From Lachnospiraceae bacterium (lineage in GTDB: Bacteria > Bacillota > Clostridia > Lachnospirales > Lachnospiraceae), in the NCBI GenBank assembly GCA_009774615.1, contig VSOC01000034.1:10499-33154 (forward strand): DNA of 22,656 nucleotides. Direction: 5' to 3'. Each line of letters begins with the position of its first letter. The stretch's first letter is position 1. Both the position numbers and the translations under genes were made by a program. Below are positions 9,569 through 16,208 of the stretch, piece after piece. The notes under the pieces are model-generated. The model made no database searches, had not been told where the DNA came from, and saw only the letters and a program-made list of their open reading frames with translations.

Positions 9569-9654
9569 GATTCACTTACTTCGATTTACTTAAATTCACT
9601 TGCATCAATTCCCTTACTTCGTTCTACTTGCTTCGATTCCCTTACTTAAATTCA
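9569..9654 (-). repeat. Degenerate 14-bp tandem repeat between the DUF1576 stop and its terminator
   Basis: Read on the minus strand, about six imperfect units follow one another with the consensus GAATCGAAGTAAGG. The units alternate between ..GTAAGG and ..GCAAGT endings, and at least one is shortened. The repeat is after the stop codon and before the terminator, so it is transcribed in the 3' untranslated region. No function is evident. It could be a slippage-prone minisatellite. Confidence 0.65.
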
Positions 9655-9673
9655 CCTATTTATCGGTTTGCTT

Positions 9674-11134
9674 TTACTTTTTTTCTTCTTTCCCCGTCGG
9701 TGTAAGGTTTTCCACCAGGGCAATCATACTGTTCCAGGAAATGGTCTGGGGTTTGAGTTCTTTTCGCGCCTCGCAGTAATGCTCTAAAATCGGAAGAAGG
9801 ATCAGGGCGGTTATCCCGGTGGTAAACCCTCCGTTGTACAAAACAAAGCCGCCGTGGAGGGCGCCGGTTGCCGTACACATGGAAGCGCACATAAAACCTG
9901 CCAGAACTCCTGCGCGTATGCCGTAGCGCCCTACGATGGGGCACAGACCCGTTGCAAATGCCACGCCGTTTAGATAAGCCTGCGTCGAGAGCGCCCAGGT
10001 TATCTCCCTGCCATTTGCCCGGCAGAAAAACATGGTGACAAAATACAGGCATTGATAGCCAACCAGGATCGGCCAGACATTTAAGGGATGCTGTCCCATC
10101 GCGGTAAAGGTCAGGGCAGCAAGAATAACCCCGATGGTCGGGCCGGTGAATCCTGCACCGTTGGTAAAGGTTATGGTCAGATTTAAATAAAGAAGAAACA
10201 GGCTTCCGTGAATCCCGATATTCATCAGACAGACCGGCATCCCGTATTTTTCAGAAAAGTCACTGCAGTGACCTGTATCTTTGAGCATCTGGCGGTAGCC
10301 GTGTACCGTTTTCCCGTTAAGAAACCAGCCCCAAAAGAAGCAGAAGGCAAAAATCAGCAGAAAAAAGAGATTGGCATAAAGCTGATAGGAATGACCAAAG
10401 CGGTTATAAATCTCATTATTCCTGGAAATCCGCCCCATGGAGAGAATGCCCATCGTTTTATACATAAAGTTAAAGACAAAAAACCCAAAAAATCCAAAGG
10501 CAAGTCCGCCGTTATACAGATTATAGCCCTTATGCCATGCCTGGGCACCCGGAAGAATCGCAGGGATAATAAAGCCCAGCAAAAGACTGAAGGCCAGCGC
10601 AAGTACAACGCCCTCGGGTTCTAAATTCAGCTGCCCGAACTGATAGCTTCCCCTCTGCGTATAGCGGAAAAGAAATTCGCTGATAAATGGACTGAAGCTG
10701 GTGGAAAACATGCAGATATGTAAATTTTGCTTATAATCTAACTTTTTCAGATGCAGGTAAATAAAGGGAGCCAGAAAACAGGGCCACATATTTAAAAAAT
10801 TCAGCCCGTAAAAACAGTGTGCCACCACCAGAAAAAAACCCGCCAGCGTGTTTACATGGGATTCTCCTTTCAGTCCTAGCATAAAAAGAACACAGACCAG
10901 CCCGCAGGCTCCTGCATTCAGCATAGCGCTTCCCAGCCCGCCAATCGAGAGGTAATCCGTAACCAGGGGACAGGGGGAAATCATAATCAGATACCAGTCA
11001 TAAAAAACCGTGCCGAATTCACCGGTGTAAACGGCGGCAGCCAGCGATGAGATCAGGAAAAAAACCGTAAAAGAAATCGCGGTTAGATGAATCAGCTGGC
11101 TGTTGGTCAGAGAAATCGTCTTCTTTTTGTTCAT
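9674..11134 (-). CDS. DUF1576-family polytopic membrane protein
   Basis: A 486-residue, strongly hydrophobic protein with about ten or more membrane segments, recognised as the DUF1576 family of Firmicutes, whose function is unknown. The ATG at 11134 has GAGG 8 nt upstream. The two halves share motifs: FLNMWPCF (113-120) with HPLNVWPI (349-356), and YNLYNGGLAFG (204-214) with FVLYNGGFTTG (430-440), which points to internal duplication as seen in many transporters. The N-terminus MNKKKTISL is short and cytoplasmic, and the C-terminus KEEKK is charged. It appears to be a single-gene transcript with its own promoter and terminator, divergent from the O-acyltransferase pair. A transport role is an inference from topology and duplication. 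There is no substrate clue apart from the neighbouring envelope genes. Confidence 0.85.
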   Translation of the reverse strand: MNKKKTISLTNSQLIHLTAISFTVFFLISSLAAAVYTGEFGTVFYDWYLIMISPCPLVTDYLSIGGLGSAMLNAGACGLVCVLFMLGLKGESHVNTLAGFFLVVAHCFYGLNFLNMWPCFLAPFIYLHLKKLDYKQNLHICMFSTSFSPFISEFLFRYTQRGSYQFGQLNLEPEGVVLALAFSLLLGFIIPAILPGAQAWHKGYNLYNGGLAFGFFGFFVFNFMYKTMGILSMGRISRNNEIYNRFGHSYQLYANLFFLLIFAFCFFWGWFLNGKTVHGYRQMLKDTGHCSDFSEKYGMPVCLMNIGIHGSLFLLYLNLTITFTNGAGFTGPTIGVILAALTFTAMGQHPLNVWPILVGYQCLYFVTMFFCRANGREITWALSTQAYLNGVAFATGLCPIVGRYGIRAGVLAGFMCASMCTATGALHGGFVLYNGGFTTGITALILLPILEHYCEARKELKPQTISWNSMIALVENLTPTGKEEKK

Positions 11135-11210
11135 CGATACATCCTCAGCTTCCTGTTATTTTTATCTTTCGGGTGTTTTTTGTTTTTGCCCTCTTGCTGT
11201 TTCTATCTTA

Positions 11211-11239
11211 ATTATAGCAGGATCCGGCAAAGATGGAAA
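11211..11239 (-). promoter_or_regulatory. Promoter of the DUF1576 gene
   Basis: On the minus strand a perfect TATAAT (11216-11211) is preceded at 17 nt by TTTCCA (11239-11234), which matches four of six -35 positions. The leader would be about 70 nt. It is arranged back to back with the promoter of the O-acyltransferase gene. Confidence 0.7.
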
Positions 11240-11322
11240 CTGTTTTTCGTCGCTGGTTATTTTTTGCCCGCCGCCGCAGCCCCGTAAACGATAACCGTTG
11301 CTGTGAATGCACGAACAGTAAC

Positions 11323-11351
11323 TTGTATTTTAACCGCGGGTATGCTATAAT
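11323..11351 (+). promoter_or_regulatory. Promoter of the MBOAT/SGNH operon
   Basis: TATAAT at 11346-11351 is preceded by TGC, an extended -10. TTGTAT at 11323-11328 lies 17 nt upstream and keeps the TTG core of the -35. The O-acyltransferase ATG follows about 55 nt downstream with GAGAGG as ribosome binding site. Confidence 0.75.
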
Positions 11352-11406
11352 TTGCGGGTATGTCAGAAAACCATGGATTTTTCAGACAAAGAGAGGTTTT
11401 TAAACA

Positions 11407-12846
11407 ATGTTATTTAATTCGATAGCATTTATGCTGTTTTTTCCGCTTATTTTTACCGTTTACTGGACAATCCCTCATCGATACCGCTGGTTTTTGCTTC
11501 TGCTTTCCAGTTACTATTTTTATATGAGCTGGAATCCCAAATATATTGTGCTGATTTTATTTACCACGGCAGTTTCTTATACGTCTGCCCTGTTTTTAGA
11601 TTGGGAAGCGCATGAAGGACGGCGAAGATTCATCCTTTTTCTTACTCTGGCCGTCTGTCTGGGTGTGCTGTTTTTTTACAAGTATTTTAACTTTTTCAGC
11701 CTTAGTTTTTCTTCTCTGGCCAGCTTTTTCCTTCCTGTACATCCGGTTCTTTTACAGCTTGTGCTCCCTGTGGGCATTTCTTTTTATACCTTTCAGACGC
11801 TGAGCTACGTCATTGATGTTTACCAGGGAAGGATAAAGGCCGAACGGCATTTTGGCATCTATGCAGCATTTATTGCCTTTTTTCCCCAGCTTGTTGCCGG
11901 TCCGATTGAAAGAACGCAGAACCTTCTTCCTCAGATAAAAAATCCGCACAGCTTCAATCGTCAGAAGGGCATTTACGGGGCAAAGATTATGCTCTGGGGA
12001 TATTTTAAGAAGATGGTGATTGCCGATCTTCTGGCAGATTTTGTGGACGGGGCATTTGCCGATGTTTACGGATACAGCGGTTTTGCCTGGATTCTTGTGA
12101 TGTTCTTTTTCAGTCTTCAGATTTACTGTGATTTTTCCGGGTATTCGGACATTGCTATTGGAACGGCTAAGCTTCTGGATATTGATTTGATGACGAATTT
12201 TAAAAGTCCTTATTTTTCTTCCTCCGTTAAAGAATTCTGGAGCCGCTGGCACATTTCGCTCTCTACCTGGTTTCGGGATTATGTCTACATTCCCCTGGGA
12301 GGAAACCGCTGTTCTAAGGCAAGGCAGCGCTTTAACCTTCTGGCAACCTTTCTGGTCAGCGGATTATGGCACGGAGCAAACTGGACATTCGTTATCTGGG
12401 GCGGAATCCACGGCATTGCTCAGATCCTCGAGAACCTCTTTTCCCGGCCTCTGTCATGGCTTCGCCGCAGAACCTGGGGAAAAGTTTTATGCGGGCTGTC
12501 TGTATGCCTGTTCTGCGGTTTTGCCTGGATCTTCTTTCGTGCCCCTGCCTTTAGCGATGTCCTTTACATCCTTACCCACAGCTTTGACGGATTTGGACAT
12601 CCCCTTTCCTATCTTATGCAGGGGTTTGCGGCGCTTGGACTTTATCCTTTAAAAATCCTTTATCTTTTTGGACTGATTATGATCCTGGCGATGTATGATT
12701 TCCTGCACAAAGACCGGGATATCCTTCTTGAAATTCCAAAGAAAAAGAAAGGCTTAGTATGGAGTCTTTATCTTATGCTTGGACTGCTCGTGGTATTTTT
12801 TTCACAGAAAGGAGTAGCGGCTGCGTTTGTTTATTTTCAGTTCTGA
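11407..12846 (+). CDS. MBOAT-family O-acyltransferase (AlgI/DltB-like)
   Basis: A 479-residue polytopic membrane protein of the membrane-bound O-acyltransferase family. These enzymes pass acyl groups across the membrane onto extracellular polysaccharides or wall polymers. Family landmarks are an N-terminal LFNSIAFMLFFPL, PVGISFYTFQTLSYVIDVY (121-139), GPIER (165-169), CDFSGYSDIAIG (241-252), FWSRWHISLSTWFRDYVYIPLGGN split across 278-300, and SGLWHGANW (318-326) with the presumed catalytic His at 322. Length is typical. GAGAGG lies 10 nt before the ATG. The downstream gene encodes an SGNH-like protein, the usual partner in AlgI/AlgJ- or DltB/DltD-like pairs. No dltA or dltC carrier genes are nearby, so acetylation or acylation of an exopolysaccharide or wall glycan is more likely than D-alanylation. 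The substrate cannot be read from sequence. Confidence 0.93.
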   Translation: MLFNSIAFMLFFPLIFTVYWTIPHRYRWFLLLLSSYYFYMSWNPKYIVLILFTTAVSYTSALFLDWEAHEGRRRFILFLTLAVCLGVLFFYKYFNFFSLSFSSLASFFLPVHPVLLQLVLPVGISFYTFQTLSYVIDVYQGRIKAERHFGIYAAFIAFFPQLVAGPIERTQNLLPQIKNPHSFNRQKGIYGAKIMLWGYFKKMVIADLLADFVDGAFADVYGYSGFAWILVMFFFSLQIYCDFSGYSDIAIGTAKLLDIDLMTNFKSPYFSSSVKEFWSRWHISLSTWFRDYVYIPLGGNRCSKARQRFNLLATFLVSGLWHGANWTFVIWGGIHGIAQILENLFSRPLSWLRRRTWGKVLCGLSVCLFCGFAWIFFRAPAFSDVLYILTHSFDGFGHPLSYLMQGFAALGLYPLKILYLFGLIMILAMYDFLHKDRDILLEIPKKKKGLVWSLYLMLGLLVVFFSQKGVAAAFVYFQF

Positions 12847-12902
12847 CCTGTTTCTGACTGACTAAGGAAGTTTCCTGCTTCCCGGACGCTTTGCCCGAAC
12901 CG

Positions 12903-13862
12903 ATGCTTATGAAACGTTTTTTAATGACGATTGCCCTTTATACGGGAATCCTGGCTTTTTTAACGCTTGGAATCAATGCCTGGTACCTTGCCATGGATCA
13001 GTCCGATGATCTCTGGACGGATAAATTTAAAGATGTCCCTGCACACATCCAAATCTGCAATTTCGGTTCGAGCCATGGCCTATACAGCTTTAATTATGAG
13101 GATGTCTGCGGGGAATTTACCTGCTTTAACTTTGCCCTGGCCAGCCAGTCCCTCTCCTACGATCTCCGTATCTTACAGCAGTATAAGGATCATCTTAAGG
13201 AGGGCTGTCTGGTCTTTATCCCGGTTTCCTACTTTTCCTTCTTTGGCATAGAGGAAACGCAGGAGGAGGAATTTCTCTCCAAAAACAGGCAGTACTATGA
13301 CTTTCTTTCTCCGGGGCAAATTAAAGAATACGATTTTTCCACTCATATGTTTAAACGTTTTTTCCCTGCTCTTGACGCCTATGAAACCCTACCGACCGTT
13401 CTTTTTTTCGGTAAAGCTTCGGGCAATGAAGAATTATGGTCAAGATCTGCACTGGATATGGATGTTTCGGCGGATGCCGCCCTTGCCTTTGAGCGCCATT
13501 TCATCCAGGAAAAGCTTAATCCGTCCGGAGAACGCATCGTCAATAAAGAGGAAGTTTCGGCCCTTGGACAGATGATTTTGCTCTGCCGGGAGATTGGTGC
13601 AGTCCCCGTCCTTATCACTACCCCTTACCTTGAGGAATACCTGGAGGAAATCAACGCCAACGCCCCGGACTTTGATGAGGAGTTTTCGGCCATCCTCTCC
13701 CCCATCCTTACGGAAACGGGAACAGCCTACATGGATTATTCCTCAGACCTGCACTTTACCGCCAGAAAAGATTTATTTATGAATGCCGACCACCTGAATA
13801 AAGAAGGTGCCAGGCAGTTTACCAATCTTTTATTGGAAAATTATGGGAATATTCAGAAATAG
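12903..13862 (+). CDS. SGNH/DltD-like partner of the MBOAT acyltransferase
   Basis: About 319 residues with an N-terminal signal anchor (MLMKRFLMTIALYTGILAF...), so the rest should be outside the membrane. The GSSHG motif (residues about 55-59) fits SGNH block I with the nucleophilic Ser, followed by YSFNYEDV. The C-terminal MNADHLNKEGA supplies the His of the catalytic block (about 297). Relatives, as I recall them, often have Asp-x-x-His here, whereas this protein has Asn-Ala-Asp-His. It lies 56 nt downstream of the acyltransferase on the same strand and probably completes acyl transfer to the glycan. The start is uncertain: ATG 12903 or 12909 and TTG 12891 are all in frame, and none has a well-spaced ribosome binding site (AAGGAAG at 12864 is too far). 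Translation may depend on coupling. Confidence 0.8.
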   Translation: MLMKRFLMTIALYTGILAFLTLGINAWYLAMDQSDDLWTDKFKDVPAHIQICNFGSSHGLYSFNYEDVCGEFTCFNFALASQSLSYDLRILQQYKDHLKEGCLVFIPVSYFSFFGIEETQEEEFLSKNRQYYDFLSPGQIKEYDFSTHMFKRFFPALDAYETLPTVLFFGKASGNEELWSRSALDMDVSADAALAFERHFIQEKLNPSGERIVNKEEVSALGQMILLCREIGAVPVLITTPYLEEYLEEINANAPDFDEEFSAILSPILTETGTAYMDYSSDLHFTARKDLFMNADHLNKEGARQFTNLLLENYGNIQK

Positions 13863-13947
13863 CCAAAAATTTCATGATGCATACCGCCGCAGATGCGCAG
13901 ACCTGCCGAAAGAGCAACATTTTTTCCCCCGCAGCGCTGATTCCCTC

Positions 13948-13974
13948 TTTAGTTTTTCCTGAAATTGCCGATAT
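13948..13974 (+). promoter_or_regulatory. Sigma-28 (SigD/FliA)-type promoter
   Basis: TTTAGTTT (13948-13955), an 11-nt spacer, then GCCGATAT (13967-13974). The motility sigma factor consensus is TAAAGTTT-N11-GCCGATAA in enterics, with -10 GCCGATAT in Bacillus. Matches are 6 of 8 and 7 or 8 of 8, with exact spacing. The start site would fall near 13981, about 40 nt before the ATG of the 207-residue gene. Confidence 0.75.
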
Positions 13975-14020
13975 AGGTAATAGACGCCACATAAAATCAG
14001 CGTAAAAAAGGAGGAATATC

Positions 14021-14644
14021 ATGCAAGTAAATCAGAATCCAGCAGTTAATTCGTACACGCAGGGCATTAATGCGTACAATCCTTCATCCGTTTCCGCAGT
14101 TACCGCACAGGCCGCTGACACCAAGAAGGCTGAAGCCGCCGGCAGCGAAGCAAAGAAACCGGATATGGATCGGGTAGAAATCAGTGCTGAAGCCAAGGTT
14201 ACCACCAAGATGACCGATGCAGAACGTGCAGATCTGGTAAAGAGTTTAAAGGATGACTTAGACAGCCAGATGTCCCGTTTCACCAATATGATGATGAGAA
14301 CCTTCCAGAAGCAGGGAATCACCGCAGCTAAGGGTGATGATTTCTGGAAGCAGATTGCCAGCGGCAACTTTACGGTAGACGCACAGACCAAGGCTGACGC
14401 TGAAGCTGCCATCTCTGAGGACGGCTACTGGGGCGTAAAGCAGACTTCTGCGCGTATCTTTGATTTTGCAAAGGCTTTAGCCGGCGACGATCCGGATAAG
14501 ATGAAGAAGATGCAGGATGCGGTAGAAAAGGGCTTTAAGCAGGCAGAAGATGCATGGGGCGGCTCCCTTCCGGGAATCTGCGGCGATACAAAATCCGCAA
14601 TCAACAAGCTGTTTGACGACTACTACAAAGAGAACGAAGCATAA
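14021..14644 (+). CDS. Hypothetical protein, probably flagellar-regulon associated
   Basis: A 207-residue soluble protein without signal peptide or membrane segment. The start is firm: AAAAAAGGAGG lies 7-8 nt before the ATG. The first 60 residues are low-complexity (Ala, Asn, Ser, Lys) and end in MDRVEISAEAK (49-59), a stretch reminiscent of short motifs in secreted or flagellum-linked proteins such as FlgM. Residues 64-110 are helical (SLKDDLDSQMSRFTNMMMRTF in two parts). The C-terminal domain contains EDGYWGVKQTSARIFDFAK (133-151) and FKQAEDAWGGSLPGI (172-186). From memory, similar YWGV-x-QTS ... FAWGG-like domains occur in flagellated bacteria as uncharacterised proteins. The upstream sigma-28 promoter supports co-expression with late flagellar or chemotaxis genes. 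A single-gene transcript is indicated by the terminator that follows. Biochemical role unknown. Confidence 0.85.
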   Translation: MQVNQNPAVNSYTQGINAYNPSSVSAVTAQAADTKKAEAAGSEAKKPDMDRVEISAEAKVTTKMTDAERADLVKSLKDDLDSQMSRFTNMMMRTFQKQGITAAKGDDFWKQIASGNFTVDAQTKADAEAAISEDGYWGVKQTSARIFDFAKALAGDDPDKMKKMQDAVEKGFKQAEDAWGGSLPGICGDTKSAINKLFDDYYKENEA

Positions 14645-14668
14645 GTTCTTCATTTTGTCAAAAACAAT

Positions 14669-14704
14669 GAGGCTGACACAGGGAAGTGACAGCCTCTTTT
14701 TTTT
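14669..14704 (+). terminator. Rho-independent terminator between convergent genes
   Basis: GAGGCTGACAC and GTGACAGCCTC form an 11-bp stem with one A-A mismatch and a six-base loop, followed by eight T. It ends the 207-residue gene. On the other strand the same stem is followed by an imperfect T-rich tract, so it may also serve the convergent solute-binding gene that stops at 14728. Confidence 0.85.
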
Positions 14705-14727
14705 GCTTTGTATAAACTTTTTACGGC

Positions 14728-16053
14728 TTATTTCTCAAGCGTTTCCTCCTGAAGCCGATCCAGTTTCTCCATACATTCATCTACCGTAGCCCCGGCCAGC
14801 AAATCACGTACAAGGAGGCAGGTATTTCCCCACTGTTCCAGCCTCATCCCTGCGTTTGAACCAAGGACAAAAATATTTTCTGAAATCCGGTCATTCAGCG
14901 GCTTTAAGGCGGGAATACAGTCTACCTCAACATTTTTTGACGGTGAAATCACTTTATTTGTTTCGGAATACAGCTTTAATGACTCATCCGAAATAATATC
15001 ATTCAATAACTTTATCGTATCTTCTTTATGTTCGGCGTTGACCGAAATCCCATATCCGGTTATGGCTACTACCGGCATCTGCCCGCGGCTGCTGGGAAAT
15101 CCGATAACTTTCAGATTAAAATCCGGATTCCCATAAGCTATGTCCGTATTCGCCGCTCCCCAGAAAGCCATAACTATTGGCGTTTTCTGTGCCAGGAAAT
15201 CCGGGCCTTCTCCTTCGATAGCTTCATAGGTATAGGCTTTTTCGGCGTCCACATAACCTTTATCTATCATTTCCTGCAAAAATATAAAGCCAGGGCGCAT
15301 ATAGTCGCTGTATTTTGCCTCCCCGCGGTTTAATGCCAAAATCTCTTCCTCGGTGGTGTCACCGTTATAGAGTTCAGCATAAGCCTGGGCAAAGACAAAG
15401 TTTTCCAGCCACCAGCGATTAGCCCCTACCGGCGTTTCAATCCCGTTCTCTTTAAAGACCCGGCAGCACTCTAAAAACTCCTCCGGCGTATTGGGAAGCT
15501 GCAGATTATACTGGTCAAACATATCCTGATTGACAAATAAACCGTTGGCGACAATCTCCTGCGGGACGGCAACCAGCTTTCCGTCAATGGTATTGGCTAT
15601 TCTGACCACATCTCTTAAATTTTTTGTATTCTCCAGTCCGGACAGATCCAAAAGCCTTCCCTCCAGACCCAAAATATGAATGGAATCCGGGTTTAAGAGG
15701 TAGAGATCATCCATATCATTGCGTATCCGATCCAGGGCAACATCATCATAGGTTTTTTCCTGATAATTTTCCGCAGTGTAGGTTCGGTACTCCACGGTCA
15801 GGTTCAGCTTTTCTTCGGCAGCAACAATCGTCATATCAAAAGCTGTCCTTGCCAGGTTTTCAGCGTTGGGATTTGACTTTTCCATCGGTCCAAACAGGTT
15901 GACCAGCCCGCGGGTTTCCTGTTCGTTCTCAATTAAATTCTGTGGTGAATCCGGTTTTATACTGCAGGAAACCATGACCAGTACAGCCAGCACGGCTGCT
16001 CCATTTCCTATCCACCAGCTCTTCTTTTCTTTTTTGCTTTTTTTCATCCCCAT
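14728..16053 (-). CDS. Extracellular solute-binding lipoprotein (family 1 type)
   Basis: A 441-residue protein with a lipoprotein signal: MGMKKSKKEKKSWW, a hydrophobic segment and lipobox VMVSC, Cys30 being the lipidation site. The mature part has the look of ABC-type carbohydrate-binding proteins: a TYTAENYQEKTYDDVALDRI-like first lobe, DLYLLNPDSIHIL, GKLVAVPQEIVANGLFVNQD with LPNTPEEFLECC, TPIVMAFWGAAN, and VVAITGYGISVNAE. The ATG at 16053 has AAAGGA 7 nt upstream. A second ATG two codons on is possible. It follows the hybrid kinase on the same strand after a 155-nt spacer. No permease or ATPase gene is present within the window, so it may deliver ligand to the kinase or to a distant transporter. 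The ligand is not identifiable from sequence. Confidence 0.88.
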   Translation of the reverse strand: MGMKKSKKEKKSWWIGNGAAVLAVLVMVSCSIKPDSPQNLIENEQETRGLVNLFGPMEKSNPNAENLARTAFDMTIVAAEEKLNLTVEYRTYTAENYQEKTYDDVALDRIRNDMDDLYLLNPDSIHILGLEGRLLDLSGLENTKNLRDVVRIANTIDGKLVAVPQEIVANGLFVNQDMFDQYNLQLPNTPEEFLECCRVFKENGIETPVGANRWWLENFVFAQAYAELYNGDTTEEEILALNRGEAKYSDYMRPGFIFLQEMIDKGYVDAEKAYTYEAIEGEGPDFLAQKTPIVMAFWGAANTDIAYGNPDFNLKVIGFPSSRGQMPVVAITGYGISVNAEHKEDTIKLLNDIISDESLKLYSETNKVISPSKNVEVDCIPALKPLNDRISENIFVLGSNAGMRLEQWGNTCLLVRDLLAGATVDECMEKLDRLQEETLEK

Positions 16054-16089
16054 CCTACAATCCTTTCTGTTCCCTTACGATGAAAGGCC

Positions 16090-16200
16090 ATCGCCGATTA
16101 GGCGATTTAATTTAGGTATTCCAAATGCGCCCAGCAGACTTTTATCCTTGGTGGTGCGGCTGCTTGTGGGCGCATGATGGCTTACTGTATACATGTTTCA
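16090..16200 (-). other. Structured intergenic region between kinase and solute-binding genes
   Basis: Read on the minus strand this spacer holds three inverted repeats in series. The first is TTACTGT / ACAGTAA with an 11-nt loop. The second is ATGCGCCCA / TGGGCGCAT (outer arms 16175-16167 and 16133-16125), continued by GCAG / CTGC after a 3-nt bulge and closing on a 22-nt loop. The third is ATCGCC / GGCGAT with a 5-nt loop. None is followed by a T tract, so an ordinary terminator is unlikely. It may be an RNA processing or stability element, or an uncharacterised cis-regulatory RNA. I did not recognise a known riboswitch. Confidence 0.5.
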
Positions 16201-16208
16201 CAGTAACG

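Noticed and set aside
9569..9654. Repeat array considered as a CRISPR
   Set aside because: Units are only 14 bp, directly abutting, degenerate and without unique spacers, and no cas genes are near.
11752..12252. Minus-strand 166-codon frame opposite the MBOAT gene
   Set aside because: It is antisense to conserved MBOAT motifs, which fully explain this stretch.
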